Positions 37,389-46,050 of a stretch of DNA of 64,000 bases are shown one piece after another. Each line of letters opens with the position of its first letter. The stretch's first letter is position 1. Both the position numbers and the translations under genes were made by a program. The DNA is from CAXXOK01 sp964640955 (GTDB lineage Bacteria > Bacillota > Clostridia > Christensenellales > Aristaeellaceae), in the NCBI GenBank assembly GCA_964640955.1, contig CAZXJI010000017.1:1-64000 (forward strand). The letters run 5' to 3'. Under the pieces are notes generated by a model. That model was not told the DNA's origin and did not search any database. It was given only the letters and a program-made list of their open reading frames with translations.

Positions 37389-37619
37389 ATGGCTGACAAA
37401 CGCGCGACGATCGAGGAAATGACCGAGGAGACCACCCCGAAGGAAAAACGGGACCGGAAAGGATGGGTGGCTTTCGTCGAAAGCGACGCGGTCAACTTTT
37501 TGACGCTCAACGAGATCGAGAAAATGACCCTGGACGACGGCGAGGGCAACAAGGCCAAGCTGACGCGCCGCAAGGACGGCTCGGTGTACGTGGAATGCAC
37601 GTCCAGCAACGTCCTTTGA
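37389..37619 (+). CDS. Small acidic protein of unknown function
   Basis: A 76-residue, highly charged protein with an acidic N-terminal part (IEEMTEETTPKEKRDRKG), a hydrophobic core (WVAFVESDAVNFLTL) and a C-terminal stretch GSVYVECTSSNVL. There is a good ribosome site (GGGAGGATGG) before it and a terminator right after it, which support a real gene. I do not recognise a family. Confidence 0.55.
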   Translation: MADKRATIEEMTEETTPKEKRDRKGWVAFVESDAVNFLTLNEIEKMTLDDGEGNKAKLTRRKDGSVYVECTSSNVL

Positions 37620-37647
37620 CGGGACGTTTCGCAGAAAGAATGAACGC

Positions 37648-37676
37648 AAAAAGGCGGCTCTTCGGAGCCGCCTTTT
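37648..37676. terminator. Bidirectional rho-independent terminator
   Basis: An eight-base GC stem GGCGGCTC (37653-37660) / GAGCCGCC (37665-37672) around a TTCG tetraloop, extended by AAAA/TTTT flanks. It ends the small acidic gene on the plus strand and the seven-gene operon arriving on the minus strand. Confidence 0.85.
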
Positions 37677-37698
37677 GGTGGATCGGGCCCGGCGAAAA

Positions 37699-38319
37699 TC
37701 AGGGCGCTTCGTCCCGCGTAAGCCCCTCCAGCGCGCGTTCGAGCGCCGGTACATCCCCGTCGAAGCGGTAGCCGCGCCACTCCAGGGCACGCGCCACCCG
37801 CACGTTGCCCGGATCGTCGTCGATGAAAAAGCACTCCCCGGGCTTAAGCCCGTAGCGCGACGTAAGCCGGCGGTATATTTCCGGCTCGGGCTTCTTTACC
37901 CTTTCCTCCACCGAAAACACCACGCCGTCAAACCGCCCGATGTGAGGGATGATCTCCCGGTGCTCGCTGATCTTGCGGCCCGCGTTGGACAGCAGATAGA
38001 CCCGGTACCCCGCGTCCAGCGTCCGCGACACGACCCCGGCCATGCCCGGCAGGGGCGAAAGCATGTTATAGGGCATGGCGTCCAGAATCTTCCCGATAAG
38101 CGGCCTGAGCGCCGGCTCGGCCAGCGCGGCCTCGGCCAGCCGGCCCAGTTCCTCCGGCGTCAGGGAATCGTCGTCCAGCCGGCCCCACAGCGGGTGCTTG
38201 AACAGCGCCGCGTCCAGCCTGCGGGCGCTTGCTTCGTCCGGCGCCACGGCGCGGCAGGCCGTAAGCGGGTGGAAGTCCATCAGGACGCCTCCCATGTCGA
38301 AAACGACGTTGCGGATCAT
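37699..38319 (-). CDS. HAD-family sugar phosphatase (subfamily IA-like)
   Basis: A 206-residue phosphatase of the haloacid dehalogenase superfamily. Motif I is FDMGGVLMDF with nucleophile Asp8 near the N-terminus; LSNAGRKISEH is motif II-like; Lys of VKKPEPEIY is motif III; FIDDDPGNV is motif IV. The second Asp of the usual DxD is Gly here, as in YihX-like members. AAGGAGG precedes ATG 38319. It is the last gene of the operon, 31 bases after the GH130-like gene. Removes phosphate from a sugar phosphate, by analogy. Confidence 0.8.
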   Translation of the reverse strand: MIRNVVFDMGGVLMDFHPLTACRAVAPDEASARRLDAALFKHPLWGRLDDDSLTPEELGRLAEAALAEPALRPLIGKILDAMPYNMLSPLPGMAGVVSRTLDAGYRVYLLSNAGRKISEHREIIPHIGRFDGVVFSVEERVKKPEPEIYRRLTSRYGLKPGECFFIDDDPGNVRVARALEWRGYRFDGDVPALERALEGLTRDEAP

Positions 38320-38350
38320 CCGCGGCCTCCTTCCGTTTTCGCACCCGGCC

Positions 38351-39301
38351 TCAGCCGGCGATGCCCCCGTGGGCGGCAAACGGATCGTTGATCACCAGCC
38401 GGCCCTCGCAGGTGTCGCCGACGCCCGAGTACAGGTCGGCCCGGCCGTCCGGCCGCATCACGATGCCGCTGGTAAACGCGCAGTCCGCCAGGTCCGGCAC
38501 CTTGGGGGTAAAGGGCGGGTAGCGTTTCGCGGTGCCGATCATCTTTTCCTCCCGGGCGTACAGGTGCGCGGGATCCAGCACGAAGGCGATGTTGGTGTAC
38601 ACCTTCATCTCCACGTCGCCCTGCCTGTCCAAGTAACTCTTGTGCCCGATGACGCCGATCATCCCGTCTTTGAGAAGGTAGCACTGGTTGCAGCCGCCCC
38701 ATTCGCCGGGGCCGAACAGGTTTTCCACCCGCGGCGCGGCCTGTACGACGGCGGCGTTCAGCTCGTCGAGCGTTTGGATGGTCGTAAAGCCCACGATGGC
38801 TTCGCTTTTATATTTCTGGGCGATCTCGGGCCCGCGCGGCCGCGAAAATACGCCGATGCGGCCGTCCGCGAGCTCTACCAGCCGAATATCCTTCATTTGT
38901 TCGGGCCCCGAGGTGAAGTACGTCAGGTCGCCGGGGTCCGTGCCGCGGTAAAAATAGGCGTGGTAGGTGTCCACCTTCCCCTGCGAAAGGCGCACGTGCG
39001 TGCCGCCCAGCACCAGTTCGCCGTGGATGCGGCTGACGAAGGGGTCCTCCAGGGGATAGACCATCGCGTCTTTCACCAGGCGGTAGGCGTCCGTCCCCGT
39101 GCGCTCAAACAGCCTCGCCGTGGAATGGGCCCACACCTCGCGGCGCTCCACGCGCCCGAAAAGAAAGGTGCATCCGCCGGCTTCGAACGGAATGGAGCAA
39201 TTGTACACGTCGTATCCCTCGACGCCCGCGAAGGCCAGCAGATGGGCTTCCATGGGCCCCTGCTGCCGCTCGAAGGCGTCGCGCATGCTTTTGGTATCCA
39301 A
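38351..39301 (-). CDS. DUF1861 / GH130-like beta-propeller protein
   Basis: A protein of about 316 residues that resembles the DUF1861 family, which has a five-bladed propeller fold related to GH130 phosphorylases and GH43/GH32 enzymes. Family-like stretches are FAGVEGYDVYNCSIPFE near the N-terminus, DPFVSRIHGELVLGGTHV in the middle and the C-terminal YSGVGDTCEGRLVINDPF. Start: TTG at 39301 has AAGGAT 9 bases upstream; ATG 39286 is the alternative. Downstream of the binding protein gene and separated by a hairpin. Could be a beta-mannoside phosphorylase-like enzyme, but this is unproven. Confidence 0.7.
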   Translation of the reverse strand: MDTKSMRDAFERQQGPMEAHLLAFAGVEGYDVYNCSIPFEAGGCTFLFGRVERREVWAHSTARLFERTGTDAYRLVKDAMVYPLEDPFVSRIHGELVLGGTHVRLSQGKVDTYHAYFYRGTDPGDLTYFTSGPEQMKDIRLVELADGRIGVFSRPRGPEIAQKYKSEAIVGFTTIQTLDELNAAVVQAAPRVENLFGPGEWGGCNQCYLLKDGMIGVIGHKSYLDRQGDVEMKVYTNIAFVLDPAHLYAREEKMIGTAKRYPPFTPKVPDLADCAFTSGIVMRPDGRADLYSGVGDTCEGRLVINDPFAAHGGIAG

Positions 39302-39321
39302 GCTATCCACATCCTTAATGG

Positions 39322-39360
39322 CTGCGGGGCGTCCGCGGCCCGACCGCAAACGCCCCGCAG
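39322..39360 (-). terminator. Hairpin between binding protein and GH130-like gene
   Basis: CTGCGGGGCG (39322-39331) and CGCCCCGCAG (39351-39360) form a perfect 10-base-pair stem. It follows the binding protein stop (39375) on the minus strand, the same place as hairpins after the other binding protein genes. No T-run. Confidence 0.55.
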
Positions 39361-39374
39361 AGTGTGGTTCGGGT

Positions 39375-40958
39375 TTACTGCTGGTTGTAGGGGTGCTCCG
39401 CCAGGAAGGCGTCGAACTGCGCCGTATACTCCTGCGCGTAGGCGTCCAGCCCCGCGTTTTCGCGCTTCTGGTCGACCTTCTCAATCGCGGATTCGATGTC
39501 GCTCTCAAAGCCGTCCTTGATGACCATCGCCAGGTCGTTGATGCTGGAAATCTTCGCCGCTTCGCTGGACACATTCTCGTCCACGAAGGAGAAGCCGGAG
39601 CCCGGATCCTTGAAGAAGGTCGAGGGATCGGCCAGCACCTTCAGGTAGGCCACCACGTCCTCGGGGGTGGACACGGCGTAACGGGTCATGGAAGGCAGCC
39701 AGGAAAGCACGAAGGCGTCGAAGTTATAGGTTTTGCCGTTCTCGTCGGGGATCGTCTCGTACTGGTTGTCGCCCACGGCGTTCCACTGCACGCCCTCGAC
39801 GCCGTATTCGAACAGGTCGTGGTTGGCCTGGCTTGCGAACAGCCAATCGTAGAACTTCATCACAAGGTCGGGGTTCTGGCAGGTAACGGGGATGCAGGCG
39901 AAGTTCCACGCCTGGTAGGTGACGCCGATCTGGTTCTTTTCGCCGTTGCGCATGTTGCGGTTGGCGACGATGTAGCCCAGCTCCGCGTCCGGAATGGAGC
40001 TTTCCAGCTGGCTCTTGATGCTGTCGAACGTGTCCGCGCCGCGGATGAACGAGGCGGCCTTGCCGGCGATGAACTGGCCCTGGAAGTCCGTTACGTTCAT
40101 GCAGTCGGGATCGACGTAGCCCTTATCCATCCACTCTTTGGCAATGCGGTACGCCCACAGCGGATCGGCCTTGGCGGGGTTCTGGTCGTCCATCCACTGG
40201 TTGTATTCCTCGTCCAGCGCGGGCACGATGGAGCGGGCGTAGTAGGCGCTGCCGTCGTCGCGAATGATGATATTGTTGTTGTTGCTGTCGCTGTAGGTGT
40301 TGTGCTTGGTCGTGGGCGTCGCATACAGGGATTCCACGATGCCGGTCAGGGGATCGGTGGAGCCCAGGAACGTGAAGGGGATCATGCCCGGCTCGTTGGC
40401 AAGGATCGCGTCCCAGTAGGCGATCACGCCGTCTTCGTCGGTCACGGTCACGCCGTACTTGTCCGCCAGATCCTTGCGGTAGTAGAAGTAGCTGCCGCCC
40501 GCGTAGGTCTGGGAGAAGGGAATGCCGTACACGTGGTATTCGCCGTCGGGGCCCACGAAGCTGTTGGCGTCCAGGTAATCCTGGTCGAACGCCGCCTTGA
40601 GGCCGGGATACTCGTCGTTGTTGAAGTAGTCGTCCAGGCACACCAGCTGCCCCTTCAGCGCCATTTCGTTCAGGCTGGGGCTGGTCCACTGCGCCGCGAA
40701 AACGCTGTCCATCGCCTCGCCGGAGGACAGCTTGAGCGATACCTTCTGGCCGATGTCGTCAAAGCCGGTGAAGATGAAGTTGAGCGATACGTCCAGCGTA
40801 TCGGCGGTTTCCTCCTCAAACTTCGCAAGCACCTGGTCGAAGCCGTTGGGGTAGGTCGAGTTGGAAGGTACGATGAACGTGAGCGTCGTGTGCTCCGCCA
40901 GCGCCGTGCCGCCCAGCAGGCACAGTGCGAGCGCGATGGCCAGAATCTTTTTGAACAT
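39375..40958 (-). CDS. Extracellular solute-binding protein of a sugar ABC transporter
   Basis: A 527-residue secreted binding protein with signal peptide (MFKK, hydrophobic core, ALA cleavage near residue 21) and no lipobox. The mature protein is LplA-like, with Tyr/Trp/Asn-rich segments and Asp-rich surface loops. AAGGAGGT is 8 bases before ATG 40958. It follows the two permease genes in the same direction, an order opposite to the other two transporters here. Ligand unknown; regulated with the glycyl radical genes by the upstream LacI protein. Confidence 0.9.
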   Translation of the reverse strand: MFKKILAIALALCLLGGTALAEHTTLTFIVPSNSTYPNGFDQVLAKFEEETADTLDVSLNFIFTGFDDIGQKVSLKLSSGEAMDSVFAAQWTSPSLNEMALKGQLVCLDDYFNNDEYPGLKAAFDQDYLDANSFVGPDGEYHVYGIPFSQTYAGGSYFYYRKDLADKYGVTVTDEDGVIAYWDAILANEPGMIPFTFLGSTDPLTGIVESLYATPTTKHNTYSDSNNNNIIIRDDGSAYYARSIVPALDEEYNQWMDDQNPAKADPLWAYRIAKEWMDKGYVDPDCMNVTDFQGQFIAGKAASFIRGADTFDSIKSQLESSIPDAELGYIVANRNMRNGEKNQIGVTYQAWNFACIPVTCQNPDLVMKFYDWLFASQANHDLFEYGVEGVQWNAVGDNQYETIPDENGKTYNFDAFVLSWLPSMTRYAVSTPEDVVAYLKVLADPSTFFKDPGSGFSFVDENVSSEAAKISSINDLAMVIKDGFESDIESAIEKVDQKRENAGLDAYAQEYTAQFDAFLAEHPYNQQ

Positions 40959-41002
40959 GAGACAGACCTCCTTGTTATATTGTCACCGGATCGATCCGGC
41001 GA

Positions 41003-41917
41003 TTATCCCTTGATGGAGCCGATCAGGATGCCTTTGATGAAGAACTTCTGCAAGAACGGGTATAAAAGCACGATCGGTCCGATGGTCACCATGGCCGTCG
41101 CCATGCGCACGCCGATGGTGGGAAGCGTCACGTTGCCCATGGCGGCCAGCGCCTTGGCGCCCATGGAGGATGTGAGGAAATCCACCTGCCGCTGCAGCTT
41201 CATAATCAGGAACTGCAGGGTGAAAAGCCGGCTGTCGTCGATGTAGAGGAGCACCTTGTACCACTCGTTCCAGTAGCCCATGGCGGCGAACAGCCCGATG
41301 GTGGCGAAGATCGGCTTGGCGCACGGCAGGATGATGCTGAAATAGATCTGCACGTCGGTGGCGCCGTCGATCTTGGCCGATTCCGCCATCGCCTCCGGAA
41401 GGGTCTGGAAGAAGTTGCGCATCAGGAAGGTATTGTAGGCGTTCAGCGCGCCGGGGATGATGAGCACCCAGAGGGAGTCGCGCATGCCCAGCACCCGGCT
41501 GATGAGGATGTAGTTGGCCACCAGCCCGCCGTTAAAAAGCATGGTGAAGTATAAAAACATGCTGATCGCACCGCGGTACCTGAGCGATTTGACGGAGAGG
41601 GGATAGGCGAGCATGCCGGTCAAAAGCAGGGTGAGCAACGTGCCGCCCAGGGTGCTTACGATGGTCACCAGATAGGCGTTGAGCACCGAGTCGGTGCCGG
41701 TGAACACCATGCGATAGGCGGTAAAATCCAACTGAGGCACCCAGAGGCTGTAGCCTTCGCGCACCAGGAGGTTTTCGTTGGTGAGCGAGGCGCACAGCGC
41801 CATCCACAGCGGCAGCAGGCACACCAGCGCGAAAATCCCGGTCAGGATGTAGGCGATCGTGACCAGCACCTTGTCCCCGGCGCTTTTCTGCATCAGGGGA
41901 GAGACGTGTTTGCTCAT
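41003..41917 (-). CDS. ABC transporter permease, YtcP-like
   Basis: A 304-residue CUT1 permease with six membrane helices (first: VTIAYILTGIFALVCLLPLW) and EAA loop MAESAKIDGATDVQIYFSII. The C-terminus FIKGILIGSIKG is a family signature. GGGAGAGGAG precedes the start. It begins 18 bases after the first permease. Confidence 0.9.
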   Translation of the reverse strand: MSKHVSPLMQKSAGDKVLVTIAYILTGIFALVCLLPLWMALCASLTNENLLVREGYSLWVPQLDFTAYRMVFTGTDSVLNAYLVTIVSTLGGTLLTLLLTGMLAYPLSVKSLRYRGAISMFLYFTMLFNGGLVANYILISRVLGMRDSLWVLIIPGALNAYNTFLMRNFFQTLPEAMAESAKIDGATDVQIYFSIILPCAKPIFATIGLFAAMGYWNEWYKVLLYIDDSRLFTLQFLIMKLQRQVDFLTSSMGAKALAAMGNVTLPTIGVRMATAMVTIGPIVLLYPFLQKFFIKGILIGSIKG

Positions 41918-41935
41918 GTTCTTCTCCTCTCCCGC

Positions 41936-42862
41936 CTAAAACAGCGCCGTGTCCTTGTCCAGCCGGCGGACCGTCGCGTTGGTGAGCAGCACCATCACAA
42001 GGCCCAGCACCGACTGGAACAGCCCGACCGCGGCCGACATGCCGATGTCGTTGTTGGTTCGTAGCGCGCGGTACACGTAGGTGTCGATGACGTCCGTGGT
42101 GGAGCGCAGCATCGCGTTGTCGCCCACCAGCGCGTAGATCATCCCGAAGTCGCCGTTGAAGATGCTGCCGACCGAGAGAATCAGCATCATGACCACCGTG
42201 GGTTTGAGCATCGGCAGCGTGAGCCGGCAGATGCACTGCCAGCGGGAAGCCCCGTCGATCTTGGCGGCCTCGTACATGTTCTGGTCGATGCCGGTGATGG
42301 CCGCCAGGAAGATGACCGTCCCGTAGCCCACGCCCTTCCACAGCCGCAGGAACACCAGGATGCCCGGCCAGACCTGCGCGTTTTGGTAAAAGCGTATCTT
42401 GTCCCCGCCCAGCAGGACGATGAACTTGTTGAGGATGCCGTCGTTGGTGCCCAGGAAGGCCAGCGCGAAGATGCTGACCACCGTCCAGGACAGGAAGTTG
42501 GGCAGGAACATGAGGCTTTGGGACACCTTCTGGAAGGGCTTGATGGCCAGCTCGTTCAGGAGCACCGCCATGGCGACCTGCATCAAAAGCCCGGTGGAGA
42601 TGAACAGGGTGTTCAGGTACAGCGTGTTGAAGGTGACCGGCAGCCAATCCTCGCTGGTGAAGAAGAACTCGAAGTTGTTGAACCCCACGAACTTCGAGCC
42701 GAAGCCGAAGAAGCCGGAAATGGCGTTATAGTCCACGAACGCGAAGTACAGCCCCGCCAGCGGCGCGTAGTTGAACAGCAGAATGAACAGGATGCCCGGC
42801 AGCGCCATCAGGTACAGCCAGCGGTTCTTCCTGAGTTCAAAGCGTATTCCCGTTTTCTGCAT
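41936..42862 (-). CDS. ABC transporter permease, LplB-like
   Basis: A 308-residue CUT1 permease with six membrane helices (first: WLYLMALPGILFILLF) and EAA loop MYEAAKIDGASRWQCICRL. The start has GGGAGGG a few bases upstream. It lies 57 bases after the glycyl radical enzyme gene and so is part of the same transcript. Confidence 0.9.
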   Translation of the reverse strand: MQKTGIRFELRKNRWLYLMALPGILFILLFNYAPLAGLYFAFVDYNAISGFFGFGSKFVGFNNFEFFFTSEDWLPVTFNTLYLNTLFISTGLLMQVAMAVLLNELAIKPFQKVSQSLMFLPNFLSWTVVSIFALAFLGTNDGILNKFIVLLGGDKIRFYQNAQVWPGILVFLRLWKGVGYGTVIFLAAITGIDQNMYEAAKIDGASRWQCICRLTLPMLKPTVVMMLILSVGSIFNGDFGMIYALVGDNAMLRSTTDVIDTYVYRALRTNNDIGMSAAVGLFQSVLGLVMVLLTNATVRRLDKDTALF

Positions 42863-42919
42863 GCGCTTCCCTCCCGGTGTTTGCTCGGTTTGCCCCGCGC
42901 GGACGGACGCCCGTGCGCC

Positions 42920-45067
42920 CTACGCCTCCTCCGCCGCGATGAAACGGTCGACCACCAGCTGACGAAACTCGGGCGACAGCGTGGCGAAATACGCCGTGAA
43001 GCCCGTGACCCGGACGACCAGATCGGGGTAAAGCATGGGATCCTGGTGGGCCTTCATCAGCTTTTCCTTGTCCAGCACGTTCAGGTTGATCAGCGTTCCG
43101 CCTTTTTGCATATGGGTTTTCAAAATCTGCTCCACGCGCTCGATGCCGCCCTCCTCCGCGGAGAGGCCGGGGTCGAACTCCAACTGCAAAGGGCAGGTAT
43201 TGCCATACCCGGTCTGGATGTCCGCAACGCCGGTCGCCATGGCGGTCACCGCGCCGTCCCTGCGGAAACCGGGGTTGGGGTTGGCGCCGTGGCTGACGGG
43301 CTTGCCGGCGTGCCGGCCGTCGGGCGTGGCGCCGACCTCTTTGCCAAACGCGATGGTGCTGGACCAGCTGAACCACCCCGGCACCAGCGAAACGCCCTCC
43401 GGCATGGGCTGGTCGGCCACCGTAGCCGCGTACGTTTGGCTCACCCGACGCGCCCAGCGATCCCCGAGGGAATCCCCGCCGCAATACCGCTGCGAGGACT
43501 GGAGCATCAGCCGCGTCCGCTCGCCCTCGACCCCTTCGAAATCGCTTTGCAGCGCCCGATACACGTCCGAGAAGGTGAGGCGTTTTTCCTGCGCCACGCG
43601 CTGCTCCAGCGCCGCGAACGAATCGGCGACGGTGGCCAGTCCCACGCCGTCCACACCGATGGTTTTGAGCCGCGCGCACACGCTGATGTCCTCGCCTTTT
43701 TCCAGGGTGTTTTCCATCATGAGGTTCATCACCAGCTCCGGCATCACGTAGCGCTGCTTGGCCAGATGCAGCTTGATGCCCTCGGCCGTCACGGCCACCG
43801 CGCGTTTGAGGTGCGCCGTGAGGCGGTTGTACAGCTCCTCCAGCCCCGGCTCGGCACTCTGGGCCATCATTTCATCCAGCGCGAGGCGGAACACCTTGGC
43901 GACGTTGATCTTCACACAGTCGTTGAGCGGGTATTCCACGCCGGGCACCGCCATCCAGTTGCAGCCCACCGCGATGCGCCTTGCCGCGTCGGCGTGGGTG
44001 ACGCCCGGGTTGCGCTCGTACTTCATCAGCCCCCCGGCGCAGGAGAAGCGCGGCCAGCCGTTGCGATCGTTGAAAATATACTCGACCGCCCGGTGCAAAA
44101 ATGCCGGGTCGATGTTTTCGTGCATGCGCACGGTGAGGTTGGCGGAGGTGTTCAGCCGGTGCGCCGCTTCCAGCGTGAGCCAGGAAAGCTTGTTGGTCAG
44201 GTCGTTGCCGTTTTCGTCCGCGCCGGACAGCTGGTGATAGTGCGTGTCGATCAAAAGCAGGTTCGCCAGCAGGAAAACCGCCTTTTCGTCGTCGAGCGTC
44301 CCCTGTTCCACGCCCCTTTGGTAGTAGGGGTACAAAAGCACGTCCAGGTTGCAGCCCGCGCCGTCGCGATCGTAAATGCGCGAAACCACCGAAAACCAGC
44401 TGATCCACTGGCATGCCTCGTGGAAGCTCTCCGGCGGCGACAGGCGCACCGCCTGGTTCACCCGGAGCATCTCCCGCAGGCTTTCCAGCAATTCCGGCCG
44501 CGTCTCCACGGCGATGAGCCGCCGGATTTCTTCGATGTGGCGGTCGATGAAGGCGACGATGGAGCGCACCGTAATTTCCTCGGCCAGGTAAAACTCCGCC
44601 TTGGCGGGGTTGCGGCGGCGGCAGGCCTCGATTTTGTTGAGCAGGCCGCCGAAGCCCAGCCGCAGGCCGATGCGGTAGTCGCAGGCGAAATGGGCGTCCG
44701 CGCCGATGCCGCAGTTGATGCCGTATTTTTGCTGCTCCGGCTTGAGATCGTCGTAGGGGTACAGCTTCTCGAAGCTCCCGGAGCGGTAGTAGGGCATCAT
44801 GTCCGCCCAGCGTCCGCACATTTTCTCCAGCGGATCCACGTAGACCGGATGATTTTGAAGCATGGCCTGAAAGTTGAGGGCGTTGCCGACGGCGCCGTAG
44901 AAAAAGTCCCTATCCGCGGTCGGAAGCGGCGTGAAGCGGTAGCCCTCCGGCAGGGGAACGGTGCCGTAATCGTCGCTGTCCATGTAGCCGTTCTGGCGTT
45001 TCTTGTCCAGCGTGTGCCGTATTTTCTTCTCGCGCAGCAGGGCGAGCCTTTCCCGATCCGTGATCAT
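42920..45067 (-). CDS. Glycyl radical enzyme, pyruvate formate-lyase-like, class unknown
   Basis: A 715-residue member of the glycyl radical enzyme superfamily. The C-terminal radical site is VRVTGFTAYF with radical Gly689, close in form to the RVSGYAVRF pattern of PFL. The active-site loop is IAVGCNWMAVPG with Cys369 as the thiyl residue. Unlike glycerol and propanediol dehydratases, choline lyase and isethionate lyase, there is no Glu two residues after the Cys, and unlike PFL there is no CysCys. The HFACDYRIGLRLGFGGL stretch is the family's conserved middle motif. It overlaps its activase by 4 bases (ATGA), with GGGAGG upstream of ATG 45067. The substrate is unknown; the sugar transporter in the same operon suggests a sugar-derived one. 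Confidence 0.85.
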   Translation of the reverse strand: MITDRERLALLREKKIRHTLDKKRQNGYMDSDDYGTVPLPEGYRFTPLPTADRDFFYGAVGNALNFQAMLQNHPVYVDPLEKMCGRWADMMPYYRSGSFEKLYPYDDLKPEQQKYGINCGIGADAHFACDYRIGLRLGFGGLLNKIEACRRRNPAKAEFYLAEEITVRSIVAFIDRHIEEIRRLIAVETRPELLESLREMLRVNQAVRLSPPESFHEACQWISWFSVVSRIYDRDGAGCNLDVLLYPYYQRGVEQGTLDDEKAVFLLANLLLIDTHYHQLSGADENGNDLTNKLSWLTLEAAHRLNTSANLTVRMHENIDPAFLHRAVEYIFNDRNGWPRFSCAGGLMKYERNPGVTHADAARRIAVGCNWMAVPGVEYPLNDCVKINVAKVFRLALDEMMAQSAEPGLEELYNRLTAHLKRAVAVTAEGIKLHLAKQRYVMPELVMNLMMENTLEKGEDISVCARLKTIGVDGVGLATVADSFAALEQRVAQEKRLTFSDVYRALQSDFEGVEGERTRLMLQSSQRYCGGDSLGDRWARRVSQTYAATVADQPMPEGVSLVPGWFSWSSTIAFGKEVGATPDGRHAGKPVSHGANPNPGFRRDGAVTAMATGVADIQTGYGNTCPLQLEFDPGLSAEEGGIERVEQILKTHMQKGGTLINLNVLDKEKLMKAHQDPMLYPDLVVRVTGFTAYFATLSPEFRQLVVDRFIAAEEA

Positions 45068-45873
45068 GTGACGATCCTCCCTGCGATCCGTACGTTTGGG
45101 CATTCGCGGCGGGCGATTCCCGCCAGTTCCCGCATCCGGTTTCCATCCGGCGTTACGAAGCGTTGCTGTTCAAACTGCCCTTTGCTCAGCCCCAGCGGAT
45201 GATAGGGGAGCAGCTCGTAGTACAGAAGCGTGGGCAGCTTTCCCACGAAGGCCGCGATGGCGGCGATCTCGCCGTCCTCGTTGTTCACGCCGCCCACGAC
45301 CGGCGTGCGCACGATCAGCGGGCGGTTGACGCGGCTCAGGTTGCGCAGGATCGTCTCGTTGCCGGCGCCGGTGTAGCGCCGGTGCTTCTCGCTGTCCCAA
45401 AGCTTCAGGTCGGCCATCACCAGGTCGCATTCCCTCACCACGGACGCGAGCGCTTCCCAGGCGCCGAACAGGCAGGTTTCCACCGCGGTGTGCACGCCCT
45501 GCGCCCGCAGTTCCTTTAGCAGCGCGGACACGAACCGGCTCTGCGCGGTCGGCTCCCCGCCGGAAATCGTCACGCCGCCGTCCTTGCCGTAATACGCCTT
45601 ATCCATAAGCGCGACGCCGACCGCCTCGGAAACGCTCATCCGTTCGCCGCAAAGCACCCGTGCGCCGGAAAAGCAGCCCTCGTCGCAGTGGCCGCAGTGG
45701 ATGCACCGCTCGGGGTGGTATACGGTCTCCGGCTCGAAGCGGATGGTTTCGGGGTTGTGGCACCAGGCGCAGTGCAAAGGGCAGCCCTTCATGAAAATCG
45801 TCGTGCGGATGCCCGGCCCGTCGTGTACCGAGCAGCGCTGAACGCTGGCGACCGTCCCCCGTAATAACTCCAT
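45064..45873 (-). CDS. Glycyl radical enzyme activating enzyme (radical SAM)
   Basis: A 269-residue PflA-type activase that makes the glycyl radical on the enzyme encoded next. The radical SAM cluster motif is CPLHCAWC (Cys31, Cys35, Cys38). An inserted ferredoxin-like segment CIHCGHCDEGC (Cys57, Cys60, Cys63, Cys67, with Cys75 nearby) would hold one extra 4Fe-4S cluster; many relatives have two. Start ATG 45873 has AAGGGG 8 bases upstream; the longer frame upstream is not supported. It is the first gene of the operon, under a promoter with a LacI-type palindrome. Confidence 0.88.
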   Translation of the reverse strand: MELLRGTVASVQRCSVHDGPGIRTTIFMKGCPLHCAWCHNPETIRFEPETVYHPERCIHCGHCDEGCFSGARVLCGERMSVSEAVGVALMDKAYYGKDGGVTISGGEPTAQSRFVSALLKELRAQGVHTAVETCLFGAWEALASVVRECDLVMADLKLWDSEKHRRYTGAGNETILRNLSRVNRPLIVRTPVVGGVNNEDGEIAAIAAFVGKLPTLLYYELLPYHPLGLSKGQFEQQRFVTPDGNRMRELAGIARRECPNVRIAGRIVT

Positions 45874-45938
45874 GCGAATGGTTCCCCTTCGGTTCCCGTC
45901 GGCGGCCGCGCAGGCTTGCATCTGGGCCGCTTTCGTAT

Positions 45939-45952
45939 ATCAAACGTTTGAT
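45939..45952. promoter_or_regulatory. LacI-family operator at the glycyl radical operon promoter
   Basis: ATCAAACGTTTGAT is a perfect 14-base palindrome with the central CG typical of LacI-family sites. It lies just after the -10 box, at about +1 to +14, where bound repressor would block transcription of the operon. Confidence 0.75.
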
Positions 45953-45959
45953 TATTGAT

Positions 45960-45988
45960 ATACTACCATAATGTACATGCGTCGTCAA
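45960..45988 (-). promoter_or_regulatory. Promoter of the glycyl radical / ABC operon
   Basis: On the minus strand TTGACG (45988-45983) and TAGTAT (45965-45960) are 17 bases apart. Transcription would start near 45953, inside the operator, giving an 80-base leader to the activase start. Confidence 0.6.
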
Positions 45989-46050
45989 GCCATTTGCCGG
46001 TTTTTATTTTTCAACCGAACTCAAGTCATTAACGCCGGTATGAATTCGTA

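Noticed and set aside
40986..40999. 14-base palindrome CCGGATCGATCCGG between permease and binding protein genes
   Set aside because: It is a simple self-complementary stretch without a T-run or a promoter; it could be a mild hairpin but carries no further support as a site.
42383..45202. A 939-residue open frame on the plus strand
   Set aside because: Antisense to the glycyl radical enzyme and first permease. Same composition bias, no motifs.
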